Of a stretch of DNA of 64,000 bases, positions 26,301-32,300 are shown piece by piece. The notes below the pieces were generated by a model. The model worked only from the letters and a program-made list of their open reading frames with translations. It made no database searches and was not told the DNA's origin. The translations under genes were made by a program, and so were the position numbers. The stretch's first letter is position 1. Every line of letters starts with the position of its first letter. Origin of the DNA: Galaxea fascicularis (lineage: Eukaryota; Cnidaria; Anthozoa; Scleractinia; Euphylliidae); the NCBI GenBank assembly GCA_948470475.1, contig OX419345.1:9245590-9309589 (forward strand), written 5' to 3'.

Positions 26301-29300
26301 TAGTCTCTCATTATGTGTTTAACTTTAGAAATACCTTTCGAAAATAACTTTTCATAAAATATAGGTTTGTTCCTTACTCTAATTAATGAAATGTACCGTA
26401 GAGGTTGTTCCAAAAATTGGTTCTGCGATTGGACCGATCCTTCGAAATTGACTTCTGCCCATATACACAGAATATCTCGGATTAGGGCGTTGTGGACATC
26501 AATAATCTCCATAGTATCCTTTTTGTTTCTTTGAGAAATCTTTCGTCACTTTGCAGTGGCGCTAATATATAAAGTAAATGTGAAGCAGCTAAACTCTTGA
26601 GAACAACAATTTTCCCTAAGAGCGTTAATCGTCTAAGTTTCCAGCTATTTAAAACAATTCGAATTTTTTCCAGTTTTTCATCATAATTGGTTCTCAAGGT
26701 GATGTTGGGATCATTAGAGAGCCAGACACCCAGAAATTTAACTTTACTTTCATTTCACTGGATATTTTTTTCTGGGAGGAGATATTCTTTTTTACCTACA
26801 CAAGAACCGATCCATAATGCTTCAGTTTTTTTATAATTGATTCTAAGGCCGGAGGAGAGACTAAAACACTCAAGTAGGTGAAAGGTAGCTGCCAAGGGTT
26901 CTTTCCATCAAGAATAAAGGTAGTATCATCAGTGTATTGGCTTAGTTTTATTTCTTCATTATTCACACAAATTCCCTTAATTGTAAAAAATAAAGTTGTA
27001 AATAACTTAAGTTGTTCGATGTTCACAGAGAAATTTGATAGAATTTGGTTTCAGGAACATCACTGTTAATATAAACAGCGTTGTTCGTAAGTTTATTTTT
27101 TTGAAAACAAAATAACTTGCAGGCCCGTAGCCAGGATTTTGCATGGGCGGATGCGTCGGACCGCCATTGCTGTACCGGCTGAGCGCTTCCGCCACGAGTT
27201 GGTAGGGGTGTCTCTTCAGAGCCACACAAAACGGCTCTTTTCAGAGCAACAATACAAGGAAAAGTCTTCACCTTCGTAATTTTAGTTTAGTTTTTAGTAA
27301 CGTCACGCAGTGTTTCAGTCCAAATTCCAATTAAGTTTTGGTTTACACTGTATTAGTGACTATTCACCGTTTGGACCACTTGATTTAAACTTCATTTTCA
27401 ATCTATGCCAGCTAGTTTGGTTTTAAATTCTTGTTTGAGCCATGGGTCCATAATAGGTGGACCCGGGAGGCGGACCTCCGCAGCCCGTGGGGAGGTGCGG
27501 ACGCACGTATGTCGAAAAATGAAGAGTAACCAATGGTTTTACGTACGTAGTACACTGTTAATGATTTCAGGTCAGCGTAATAATCCGAATCCGGTTTACT
27601 TGAAGCATAAGGGACTGATTTCCATGTCAAAACTGTCTTTTTTAGAAGTGAGAATCTTTTGATTATCACCCCTGCACCATGTATCACATTTTCAACTTGG
27701 ATCAGCTTGACCGCAACATTAAAGCCAACAGTTTTTCATAAGTACGATCTCTTTCGTCTCTTTCTAGCCTGACGCCACTCTGTTGGTAGCTATATACTAG
27801 TTCCATTTCTACTCTGTTTTGTGAGTCAAGACGGTCCCCTTGAAACACCTTTGACCCAAACTTCGCCGTCTACGGTACAAGCTAGCGGCTGAATTATTCA
27901 AACACTCATCTTCTTAAGAATAAATATTTTGTGCACGCAAAGGAAAGCGTTAATTCAATTGCGTAGAGTGTTTGGGTTATTAGACAGTCAGTGTTATGAA
28001 CTACACCTTGCCCAGTGAGCCTTTCACGTTGACATCCGTAGGCGGTTTAAAATACTGTGCATCGGTTGCATATAAATAAATAAATAAAAACTTAATTGAC
28101 CACTCCCCTAGAGGAACTTTTCAGGGTCAATGAAACAAATAATACAAATGAAAACAACAGAGTTAAGAATCCCAACTGGCGGGAGGCAGACCAGTTGGCT
28201 ATTTACATGGATGACCGAGGAGTTGAACCAGGCACTCACCCAGAACAACTCCAGCTAGTGGCAAGAGCGGGATTTGATCCATAGATAGTCTTCTGTTTGT
28301 CAGAAAAAGCTAGGCAGACCCAATACCGAATAGGGTAGGGTAGGGTAGGGTAGGGAACCCGAGCAGGGTTGGCGCAGTGGTGAGAGCACTCGCTCTCACC
28401 AATGTGGTCCAGGTTCGATTCCTGGACTCGACGCCATATGTGGGTTGAGTTTGTTGTTGGTTCTCTACTCTGCTCCGTAAGGTTTTTCTCCGGGTACTCT
28501 GGTTTTCTCCTCTCCCCAAAAACCAACACTTCCAAATTCCAATTCGATCCAGATGCAGGACCTGTCTTAAAACCACTTCGCGGTGAGTGGAGCTTCCTGG
28601 GTAAATATCATTGATTTATTTATTTTGTAATATGTGTATGTCGTCATTGTCAAAATGACGCACAATGTTCAACAAACTCGTCAATTTGATGGATGTGCCG
28701 TTACCCGCTCGTAAACTTTGTGTAACTTTTATATCCAGAAATGGTCTTAGTGGCGATCCCTTGCATTGTGGACTTTTCTTTATTTCGTGTTTGCGTTTGT
28801 TAGAGCTGCAGAGACGACGTTTGCGAGCTTGGAAGTTTTGAAACTGGAGAAACAAATGGCCGAGAAGCAGGTGAGCGTTGATTAGGATCCACGTTAGTCG
28901 AGGAGCTGCATGCCTTGAATCATTCTGTTATTATAGACGAAAACGTACCCACCCAAAAACAGCCTATAGTCCTCTTTCATCAGCATTTCTCGCGCAATGG
29001 TGTGTGGTGATTTTAGTCGGCTGCGCCACAATTTTAAACTGATTAAATGGTAATTATGTATAGATCAAGAGAATTCAATTCGATTGGGAGAAAATTGCTC
29101 TCGATTTGGGCTTGAAATACCTTAAAATTGCCCAGTGAACATTAAATAAATATCAACATTGACAAAAAATTGTGTGATTTCAAAATGGGTGTAATAAAGT
29201 GGTAATTGAATTTTCTTGTCGGGCAATTTTGGTCTAAAATCATACTTGTCATTTCAAATCGAACTCGCGCTGCGCGCTCATTCGATTTTGAAATCACGCG

Positions 29301-31544
29301 TATGATTTCGGACCAAATTGCACTCCACTCAGTTCAATTACCATTATTACCTCCTAATATCTACATGTTTATTCTCCTTACACGTCTCACACATTTAATA
29401 TGTTACATGTTGGGAGAATTTGAATAAACGTTAACTCAACTGATCCCATGTGATCATTTCCTATACTCTCATACCATGTATACTTGATGAACAAGTGATG
29501 TGGTAAGGAGAAGTCGAATGGTGATCAGTATTAGGGAGTAAGGGGTTGACAGGTTGGTTCTAACTTTGTTTGTTTGAGAATGAAGTACAAATGTGGCCAT
29601 ACCACTGAAAGCTTCGTCTCGGTGTTGGGAGCTTTCGTTTTACAAATATTGCAAGACTCTTATTTCAACTGCGTTCATTATTCTTTCACGCAGCTTGCTG
29701 CTCAAAAATCCAGAGGAGAAATGCCTTCCCCGGCCATCATCCAACGCTGTAAACAATGCCAGCAGAAGATGGCTGAGGTTGAGCGAATGCTGGCTAGTGG
29801 AGACAGGAACGTCCTAATCAGTGAGTGAACATACACGGGGGAGGGGATGTAGGGAGGTTTCCTTAGGGCGCTTACCAAAAGTCAGAATGGCCAGCCGGAC
29901 TGTTCATTTTGAAAATGAAATAGGCTTCTTTCGACAGTTTTCGCTAAAATCCCATCACTGCTATACAGTCAGGAGATATTCCTGGCGATTTCGTAGGATA
30001 ATTTTTAAATAATGTATCGATCCGAATGGTTTTGAGTCTGTAACATAAAAACGAGTGCTGAGAGCTAAAAAGCTCCGTCCCCTTCGCACACGTTTTCAGA
30101 GAATTTTAGTTGTAGGTAAATCCTCAGATTAACTACTTGCGTTCATCGTTTTACACATTTGAGCCTGGCAGCTAGTAAAAAACTGACTGTCGAAACTGAT
30201 TCCCGTTTGCACTGGTAAGGCAAACTTCAGTCTGCCATTCGTTTAAAACTTGTACCGTTTTTAAAACAGTCAGAGGTAAAGCCAAACCCAATCTTAATGC
30301 ATCAGAGGCCAAGATTTGGTCAATTCATTTTCCTTTGTTTTGTGGCTGGTCAGGGTCATTCTGGTTTTTGAAAACCAGTCTTACTAGAAGGACCTTCTTC
30401 GTCATTTTTTTTATTGTGTAGTATTTTAACGAAAACGAACTCGAAATCGATCTGTTTTTATTTTTGTTTTTGGCTTGAATAGCTAAAGAAGGCTTTCAAA
30501 CACAGATACTTTATCCCAGGGCAGATTTTTCTTGGATGTCCATTTTAATGAATATTTTTTTCCGCGGTTACCACAGATTATATTCGCCAGCTGCAAGCGA
30601 AAGTCCCCCAAGAACATGCTAAAGCTCAGCAAGCCCTGAGAGCTGGAAACAAAAGCGAAGCCCAACTTTGCTTAACCAGAAGAAAGTTGATGGAAAACGA
30701 GGTAAAGTCATCTTCAGAAATCAGTTCTGGCACCATTTAATTTGCCACACGTCACTGAGGCTGCAGCAGAAGCAATTTATTTAGCACTTTTTTTTTTTCT
30801 TTTTTTATGCATGGTTCGCATTTATAGCTTTTTAGCTTTTTTGCAACTGGCCTGCGAAAGTAGACGCTTTTTCCGGCTTCAATTTTCTCGGCGTGTGAAA
30901 CACATAGTCGCAAAAGGCCTCTGCGGCTATTCTGTAACTATTTTGCCAACCGCTGCGTCCTTAAGGTTGTGAAACTTCGACCCATCCTCGGCGTAAAATC
31001 CTGTGAAGCTCACGCGTGACGTAAAACAAAAACAACAAAATACTATAAGCAATAGCGTACAGCAAAACAACACCTTATAAAACAAAGAAAACCTCGTCAG
31101 GTTTTTACACCGAGGATGACGCGAAACTTCTCTTAAGCAAATAACATAGGACTTGTTGACGCCTCGTTTCATTTGGTCTCTTTAGCACCACGGAGTACCG
31201 CTCATTGATTGACTCATTTTGGGACGATCGGTTAGAGCTCATAACCTCTACTTTCCCGGCGAGAACTTATGGCCAACGATGGCTACTGTATGGCTTGACT
31301 CCGAAAGTTACTTTCCATTCAGGCTGTCAAAACAGAAATCAGTGTCTCTAACACACTCCTGAATTCAAACTATTTATACTTAGTATGCAGAAACGCCACA
31401 TTGGAGCCATTGTTTGATCATGATATTCAAAAACATTTGCTGTTGTTCATTAATGTTGCCTTCTGCCACAGAAAACGTATTCTGATTGCTGTCTTTGTGT
31501 TTTTGCAGATTTCAAGCTTGAAGAGTCAGCTTGGTATACGCTAG
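1702..31544 (+). CDS. CC2D1A: CC2D1A/CC2D1B (Lgd) orthologue, 5'-incomplete, 26 exons
   Basis: Coiled-coil and C2 domain protein 1. Family members act on endosomes, where DM14 repeats bind the ESCRT-III subunit CHMP4/Shrub and tune receptor and Notch trafficking; vertebrate CC2D1A is also reported as a transcriptional repressor. The joined exons give about 922 residues: acidic stretch (visible residues 1-29), DM14 repeats near 73-134, 195-257, 305-370 and 436-503, a C2 domain near 585-770, and a helical C-terminus ending at TAG 31542-31544. Order and spacing match human CC2D1A (about 950 residues). All junction phases agree over 26 exons, which is strong support. The first codon is split, so at least one more 5' exon exists; I see none in 1-1701. 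Invertebrates usually have one gene, so A versus B cannot be assigned. Exon coordinates are in the block entries that follow. Confidence 0.93.
2100..2680 (+). repeat. Long pyrimidine-rich tract in a CC2D1 intron
   Basis: About 580 bp in which the + strand is overwhelmingly C and T, with recurring blocks such as TTCCCATTCCCACCC, CTTTCCTCTCAG and TTCCATC. It looks like a degenerate simple/minisatellite pyrimidine tract. The open frames through it (rich in Ser, Phe, Pro and Leu) are a composition effect and not genes. Confidence 0.6.
3001..3183 (+). repeat. tRNA-derived SINE, family A, copy 1
   Basis: Head reads TTGGCACAGTAGTGAGAGCA (box A-like) and GGTACAATTCCTGGACTC (decayed box B). A shared body follows: GTTGGTTCTCTACT, then TTTTTCTCCGGGTACTCTGG. 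It ends in a short (TTTGA)-like tail. The copy at 28361 is a better-preserved member and allows the alignment. Confidence 0.75.
3593..5598 (+). CDS. CC2D1A: CC2D1 exons 3593-3721 and 5385-5598: DM14 repeat 1
   Basis: Exon 3593-3721 (43 codons) encodes the two-helix start of DM14, with the typical LLEREKIYNQAIENANKAGD followed by an RRYGRGLK end. Exon 5385-5598 continues with a third helix (EIEQMIKQAKAGKPIDMDAV) and the PPPVAIG signature that closes a CC2D1 DM14, then a Ser/Thr/Pro-rich linker. It ends in phase 1 at a GTATGT donor. The 1.66 kb intron between them holds several repeats, including a (CTAT)n array ending 34 bp before the acceptor. Confidence 0.92.
4219..4390 (+). repeat. Inverted-repeat element fragment, same family as 44552-44742
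   Basis: Starts GTTCCAGAAAATGTCC, then CTCC-rich sequence, AAATTCCAATTTAGCTCC, CATACTTGTCTTAAGAAAC, and an end with TTCATCGACC. The reverse strand of 44552-44742 has the same blocks in the same order. This copy lacks a recognisable right terminus. Confidence 0.5.
4414..4511. repeat. Short foldback element (TTAGACCCT ends)
   Basis: Ends TTAGACCCTGTAGCC and GGTGAAGGGTCTAA form an inverted repeat that extends inward as CAAGGGC...GGTCAATAG against CTATTGACC...GCCCTTG, with about 20 bp of loop. Non-coding; probably a MITE. Confidence 0.55.
4517..4714. mobile_element. MITE with TTAGTATCACCCAACTAGT terminal inverted repeats
   Basis: TTAGTATCACCCAACTAGT at the left is matched by ACTAGTTGGGTGATACTAA at the right, a perfect 19-bp inverted repeat around 160 bp of non-coding DNA. 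No target duplication is clear because the neighbouring foldback element abuts it. Confidence 0.7.
5022..5077. repeat. (TAA)n/(TGA)n microsatellite
   Basis: About 14 TAA/AAT units grading into four TGA units. Confidence 0.95.
5100..5350 (+). repeat. Probable LINE 3' end with a (CTAT)n tail
   Basis: AT-rich sequence leads to TTCAGCCCTTGGGCTGC and GATTAAACTATCTATC, then a (CTAT)n run of about 90 bp from 5260 with one TTCT interruption. Non-LTR elements of CR1/jockey type often end in such a stem-forming 3' UTR and a microsatellite tail. No coding remnant is visible upstream, so the LINE call is inference; the microsatellite itself is certain. Confidence 0.55.
5983..6008 (+). CDS. CC2D1A: CC2D1 microexon, 26 nt
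   Basis: A 26-nt exon between a TTTTGAACAG acceptor and a GTATGC donor. It takes the phase-1 base from the previous exon and ends in phase 0, giving VHQQLQESK, which joins the linker after DM14-1 to the DM14-2 exon in frame. Without it the frame between 5598 and 7149 is broken, and this phase requirement is the main support. Confidence 0.7.
7149..7740 (+). CDS. CC2D1A: CC2D1 exons 7149-7280 and 7647-7740: DM14 repeat 2
   Basis: Exon 7149-7280 (44 codons) encodes LELFTTRRNQYRIAALTCKK, a DM14 start with the aromatic/basic pattern also seen in human repeat 2, and ends FLAVSK before GTAAGG. Exon 7647-7740 adds the third helix and the closing INISQLPPVPS-type motif, here NISQLPPVPS. It ends in phase 1. 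Visible residues are about 195-257. Confidence 0.92.
7341..7496. repeat. Possible small transposon with CAGTGGAACCC / GGGGTTCTACTG ends
   Basis: CAGTGGAACCCTG at the left and CGGGGTTCTACTG at the right form an imperfect 13-bp terminal inverted repeat about 156 bp apart, inside a CC2D1 intron. No clear target-site duplication. Confidence 0.45.
8428..9283 (+). CDS. CC2D1A: CC2D1 exons 8428-8669 and 9140-9283: DM14 repeat 3
   Basis: Exon 8428-8669 (242 nt) starts with a Ser/Pro/Gln-rich linker, passes a PPPPPKD hinge and encodes LQQRLDKYQSAVDQAKKED, ending RMGRIVK. Exon 9140-9283 continues QYQDAIKSHKAGKPVAFEEL and PTPPGYAPIPG, almost the wording of human CC2D1A repeat 3. Visible residues are about 305-370. 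The 3' end has two usable donors (see the entry at 9284). Confidence 0.93.
9284..9310 (+). promoter_or_regulatory. Possible alternative 5' splice segment (27 nt)
   Basis: The third DM14 block can end at CAG|GTAACG (donor 9284) or, 27 nt later, at GGA|GTAAGT (donor 9311). Both are phase 0, and the intervening codons VTNNLSEAG are open, so either choice keeps the protein in frame. The upstream site has the better exon end (CAG); the downstream site has the consensus intron start. Which one is used cannot be read from DNA. Confidence 0.4.
10086..10254. mobile_element. Mutator-like MITE with TAGCCTGTT ends
   Basis: Left end TAGCCTGTTTCAGGC then TCTCAGATAG; right end CTATCTGAACGCCTGGAAC then AGGCTA. 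This is an inverted repeat of about 25 bp enclosing 120 bp of non-coding, C-rich DNA. The flanking 9-mers GACATACTC and GGTGTACTC match at 6 of 9 positions with only transitions between them, as expected for an aged 9-bp duplication. Sited in a CC2D1 intron. Confidence 0.6.
10311..10360 (+). repeat. tRNA-like SINE head fragment
   Basis: CATAGCTCAGTGGTTAGAGCA is a clear tRNA box A/D-arm, but no box B or 3' acceptor arm follows. This is a truncated tRNA-derived repeat, not a tRNA gene. Confidence 0.5.
10677..12423 (+). CDS. CC2D1A: CC2D1 exons 10677-10937, 11671-11727, 12265-12423: DM14 repeat 4
   Basis: Exon 10677-10937 (87 codons) runs from an Ala/Pro/Thr-rich linker into QQLNYLLERQKEFKMAALQA and LEGAKNYLRMSK, the best-conserved DM14 of the family. 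Exon 11671-11727 (19 codons) adds GLDRMILSAQNGIRVDLGT, and exon 12265-12423 the closing VPPSPF motif, then MSFEMVQ and a helical stretch ELFSRLEDALIKQIE. All three are phase 0 at both ends. Visible residues are about 436-550. Confidence 0.94.
11110..11240 (-). repeat. Dispersed repeat shared with 48900-49015
   Basis: On the - strand this reads TTTGGGAAGACCTATGTCTA, CTGAACCCTTAAA, TCTGAAACTTAACTGGAAC. The + strand at 48900-49015 has the same blocks in the same order. The conceptual translations also align (LGRPMSTEPL against LGRTLSTEPL), but both are interrupted and too short to be called genes. Confidence 0.45.
11808..12190. repeat. Repeat with iterated TAAGCGACC motifs
   Basis: Within this CC2D1 intron CTCATAGGCGACCACTT, CTAGTAAGCGACCGGGA, GCGTAGGCGACCTCTTA and CTCGTAAGCGACCACCT recur in one orientation, starting with CAGTCGAACTCCCTTTGCGA. 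A related piece on the other strand lies at 55826-55860 (GGTGGTCGCTTATGGG). Probably a degraded DNA transposon; the termini are not defined. Confidence 0.45.
13605..14061 (+). CDS. CC2D1A: CC2D1 exons 13605-13663 and 13945-14061: helical linker to the C2 domain
   Basis: Exon 13605-13663 encodes MCARNAHHYQKLGDITNTK and ends in phase 2. Exon 13945-14061 completes an Asn codon and reads FEKMSKNLRLDLDAVQSARK, then PPPRFHYEDRSFTIV. This matches the human segment between DM14-4 and C2, where an HY/LG-IT-T-KFEK pattern is followed by the first C2 strand. The exon ends in phase 2 at GTAAGT. Confidence 0.9.
14694..20308 (+). CDS. CC2D1A: CC2D1 exons encoding the C2 domain (six exons)
   Basis: Exons 14694-14767, 15483-15538, 16753-16807, 17155-17254, 17849-17939 and 20165-20308. 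They read FPDLSDSEVEINIIRGLNIP, then SYEFPYPS, then SINPEYNEVFKVNIDR, then RGFLKGDKALGQIQVKLNS, then GGKIEIHMRIREPLVE and WLVID. Each piece has its counterpart in the CC2D1A C2 domain, a lipid-binding beta-sandwich fold. The first exon ends with a GC donor (see the entry at 14768). The IREPL-to-WLVID ending marks the C-terminal border of the domain. The intron 17940-20164 contains a SINE with a nested foldback element and a 375-bp transposon. Confidence 0.93.
14768..14773 (+). promoter_or_regulatory. Non-canonical GC splice donor of a GC-AG intron (14768-15482)
   Basis: The C2 exon ends CCTTCAG followed by GCGAGT. Ending here gives phase 1, and the next exon (15483, after an AACAG acceptor) then reads SGYQPKDMYTYVSYEFPYPS. 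The only nearby GT (14773, GTTGATT) would force another phase that meets TGA within the next exon. So a GC-AG intron is the only reading that keeps the conserved C2 domain open. Confidence 0.75.
16327..16411. repeat. Short inverted-repeat element (GGTCCGTACTG ends)
   Basis: GGTCCGTACTGCAAGTTACA at the left pairs with TGTAACTTACAGTACGGACC at the right, one mismatch in 20, with a loop of about 40 bp. Confidence 0.6.
16477..16619. mobile_element. MITE with GTGTGTGTATACTC ends
   Basis: Left GTGTGTGTATACTCTGATAA then CGCACGGAGGAC; right GTCCTCTGTGCG then TTATCTGAGTACACACAC. About 33 bp of inverted repeat with three mismatches around 75 bp of non-coding DNA. Confidence 0.65.
16902..17006. repeat. 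Inverted-repeat element with CT-rich arms, copy 1
   Basis: CCTCTCCCCCTCCCCCAA then CAATGTTG is matched by CAACATTGATTAGGGGGAGA then GGGGAGGGG. Same layout as 24436-24524, so it belongs to a small dispersed family. Confidence 0.5.
18786..19225 (+). repeat. tRNA-derived SINE, family B, copy 1 (dimer-like, with a nested foldback element)
   Basis: A tail-like part (18786-18880, ACTGCGACGATCATTCTTC) precedes a full head. The head at 18922-18992 folds as a tRNA: acceptor GGCTTCA against TGAAGTC, box A-like TAGTTCAGTTGGTAGAGCA, box B GGGTTCAAGCC. A CCTGAA-T8-TTCAGGC hairpin follows. The body is split at 19021 by a 150-bp palindrome and resumes with ACAACTGCGACGATCATTC near 19195. Copies at 40847 and 59340 share the body. 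Confidence 0.8.
19023..19172. mobile_element. 150-bp foldback MITE, copy 1
   Basis: Two arms of about 66 bp (left starts AGGTCATATTCGTATTCTCG, right ends CGAGAATACGAATATGGCCT) flank an 18-bp centre CTTTTCATATGTAAATGT. The arms are almost perfect complements. It interrupts SINE family B at a site that reads GCAATTGC in the uninterrupted copy at 59497. The junctions read CAAT...ATTG, consistent with an AT duplication or none. Copy 2 is at 25555-25704. Confidence 0.85.
19653..20027. mobile_element. TACCCTGG-terminal DNA transposon, non-autonomous, copy 1
   Basis: Ends TACCCTGGGTGCCAGAGG and CCTCTGGAGCCAGGGTA. The interior carries the blocks GGGAAACCACG, TAAGCCAATC (twice) and AACCAATCAACGA, which recur on the other strand in copy 2 (42138-42480). 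The flanking 9-mers ACCCAGTGT and ACTCAATGG agree at 6 of 9. It lies 137 bp before the C2 exon at 20165. Confidence 0.75.
20721..22524 (+). CDS. CC2D1A: CC2D1 18-nt microexon (20721-20738) and exon 22475-22524
   Basis: Exon 20721-20738 lies between TCATTTACAG and GTGAGT and encodes TTALPR in phase 0. Exon 22475-22524 encodes EPVKVSPTPGRVTKGT and ends in phase 2. Together they form the short variable Pro-rich linker that in human CC2D1A follows the WLVID end of the C2 domain. The 18-nt exon could be skipped without a frame change, so its inclusion is less certain than that of the neighbouring exons. Confidence 0.62.
21138..21372. mobile_element. Foldback MITE with a perfect 9-bp target duplication (Mutator-like)
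   Basis: A near-perfect palindrome of 235 bp: left arm TAGCTTGCACGCAGGCGG, then TTGGATGGTCGAAAAAA and GGTCGCCATC, ending GGGTCGACAAAGCG; the right arm repeats these in reverse. Exact 9-bp direct repeats GTTATTTGG (21129-21137 and 21373-21381) flank it. Nine-base duplications are typical of the Mutator superfamily. GC-rich against an AT-rich setting. Confidence 0.88.
21585..21750. mobile_element. Small transposon with CAGGGTTTTCA ends
   Basis: CAGGGTTTTCA at the left and TGAAAACCCTG at the right form a perfect 11-bp inverted repeat. The flanks are ATGTTA on both sides, and the right flank continues ATGTTACAG. The interior repeats TACCGGACGTG twice and ends CGTCCGGCCTCCGGCCTC. CAGGG ends suggest hAT, but the readable duplication is 6 bp rather than 8. 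Confidence 0.65.
23405..23800 (-). pseudogene. Decayed non-LTR retrotransposon ORF2 C-terminal fragment
   Basis: On the - strand, fragments in shifting frames read RHDNVARAVDWDLAG, VWYRSE, TPERVK, ITWDLNIQAGHEIVAGRTGL and DETLEKCQNLATKGLENVG. This order (RHDxVAR-VHWxLC, WYxHxPE, ILWDFxIQTD, EKYQDL) is the recurring C-terminal tail of a group of animal LINE ORF2 proteins. Frames shift and stops intervene, so it is dead. A 161-codon open frame lies antisense to it (23395-23880, +) and is judged incidental. Confidence 0.55.
24436..24524. repeat. Inverted-repeat element with CT-rich arms, copy 2
   Basis: CCCTCCCTCTCTCCCTTTCA then AAGTTGTT is matched by AACAACTTTGATAAGAGG then GGGAGGG. Layout and composition as at 16902-17006. 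Confidence 0.5.
25130..27060 (-). pseudogene. 5'-truncated Tx1/L1-like LINE, reverse transcriptase C-terminal part
   Basis: Reading leftwards on the - strand: GICVNNEEIKLSQYTDDTTF carries the RT catalytic box as YTDD (usually YADD). EKLEKIRIVLNSWKLRRLTL and GKIVVLKSLAASHLLYILAP follow, as in Tx1-clade RT thumb regions. Then a region with VRNKPIFYEKLFSKGIS, and finally the zinc-binding end CTFCGDFLEELSHLFWHC (C-x2-C-x8-H-x4-C, zf-RVT). Frameshifts, a loss near 26510 and an in-frame TGA make it inactive. The 5' half (endonuclease, ORF1) is absent. AATAAA near the 3' end is at 25149-25144. It lies in the CC2D1 intron, antisense. Confidence 0.85.
25555..25704. mobile_element. 150-bp foldback MITE, copy 2, inside the LINE
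   Basis: Same length and sequence as 19023-19172 apart from a few substitutions. The junctions read TAAT...ATTA. Removing it and one AT rejoins the LINE frame as NFCFLITKFFI on the - strand, so it jumped into an existing LINE copy at an AATT site. Confidence 0.88.
27118..27240. repeat. Fragment with CAGGCCCGTAGCCAGG terminus
   Basis: CAGGCCCGTAGCCAGGATTT next to TGCATGGGCGGATGCG resembles the terminus of a widespread animal DNA-transposon type with CAGGC ends (compare 49769-49949). The opposite end is not clear; sequence around 27460-27510 (GGGAGGTGCGGACGCAC) may be the related distal part. Confidence 0.35.
28331..28355 (+). repeat. (TAGGG)5 microsatellite
   Basis: Five exact TAGGG units directly before a SINE. 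Not the six-base telomeric unit. Confidence 0.95.
28361..28600 (+). repeat. tRNA-derived SINE, family A, copy 2 (best preserved)
   Basis: Head GTTGGCGCAGTGGTGAGAGC (box A) and GGTTCGATTCC (box B), then CTGGACTCGACGCC closing a tRNA-like arm. The body GGTTCTCTACTCTGCTCCG, TTTTTCTCCGGGTACTCTGG, AAAAACCAACACTTCC follows, and the tail ends GGTGAGTGGAGCTTCCTGGG. Lies 200 bp upstream of the CC2D1 exon at 28804. Confidence 0.85.
28804..31544 (+). CDS. CC2D1A: CC2D1 last four exons: C-terminal helical region and stop
   Basis: Exons 28804-28870 (FASLEVLKLEKQMAEKQ), 29694-29820 (IIQRCKQCQQKMAEVERML), 30577-30701 (YIRQLQAKVPQEHAKAQQAL and LCLTRRKLMENE) and 31509-31544 (ISSLKSQLGIR then TAG). The order matches the human C-terminus, which starts with a SLSVLAFDQERLE-type helix and ends with a YRRNLVESELQRL-type helix. 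Phases run 2-0-1-0. The 6.3 kb intron before this block could hide a further small exon, but the phase joins without one. Confidence 0.9.
29192..29349. repeat. Foldback element with TAAT...GGTAATTGAA arms
   Basis: Left TAATAAAGTGGTAATTGAA, then GCAATTTTGGTCTAAAATCA; right TGATTTCGGACCAAATTGC, then TTCAATTACCATTATTA. The centre is CGCGCTGCGCGC. Arms of about 75 bp with scattered mismatches. Non-coding, in a CC2D1 intron. Confidence 0.65.
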
Positions 31545-31559
31545 ATACTTTCAACCAGC

Positions 31560-31565
31560 AATAAA
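31560..31565 (+). terminator. AATAAA polyadenylation signal of CC2D1
   Basis: AATAAA starts 16 bp after the TAG stop of CC2D1. It is the first such hexamer downstream, and if used the 3' UTR would be very short (about 40-50 nt). Confidence 0.45.
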
Positions 31566-31932
31566 TTAAGTACAATAATTTATAGCATTCTTTAAGGAAA
31601 CATAATCAAACTGTGCGCTTACACGGTTAGTAGAATCTCCTTTGACCTAAAGAGTACGAGCAGTCTCTCGTTTCTCTTAGGGGCGGTTAATAAAGAAAAC
31701 TGCAAAATTGTGATCATGGTCCTGATCACGATAATGAAAATAAAAGGAAGTAGTTTGAAGTAGGGCAGTGTCAAAAACGCCATTCTCAAACCCCATGCTT
31801 TGCCAATTATAGCTTCTAATCACCACCCTCCTGTGGTATTTCGTTTGGTGTTAACTTCAAGTCGGTCTCAATGCGGTTAACCGTCAACCGTCAAAAAAGC
31901 TTTTGTTATTAGCCGCCAAACGTCATACTCAA

Positions 31933-32300
31933 CCCCCGTTCACACGCACACGTCACACGTGCACGTTTACGTTCGTAAACGCGTAGTTTTTTGTACGTTT
32001 AGGCCGCCACGTAAACGACGTAAACGATCTCTGTAAACGTATATTTTCGAAAAAGCCAGCCAGAGTGGATAAATTTGCATGTAAACGCACAACATACATT
32101 TATCAACTCTCGCGGTACGGCACAACTTGTGAACACTTGTGAACGCTTTTATGGCAATTCTGGTTCCCAGACGGCGTCGTTCATTCCTCAGTTATGCGTT
32201 TGCGACTTTCCCATCGTTTTCGTGTGGATAAGCCATGTCAGGGGATCATCGTTTACGTGTGGACCGAAAACTTTGTATACGTATACGTGTCGACGGGGCC
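31933..32300. repeat. Inverted-repeat element rich in CGTTTACG-type motifs
   Basis: Left CCCCGTTCACACGCACACGT, right ACGTATACGTGTCGACGGGG. Between them CGTTTACG, TAAACGACGTAAACG and GTTTACGTGTGGAC recur near both ends. The pattern of self-similar termini resembles the elements at 51401 and 62990. Target duplication not readable. Confidence 0.5.

Noticed and set aside
28331..28355. Telomere-like G-rich repeat
   Set aside because: The unit is TAGGG (5 bp), five copies only, beside a SINE; not the TTAGGG telomere unit.
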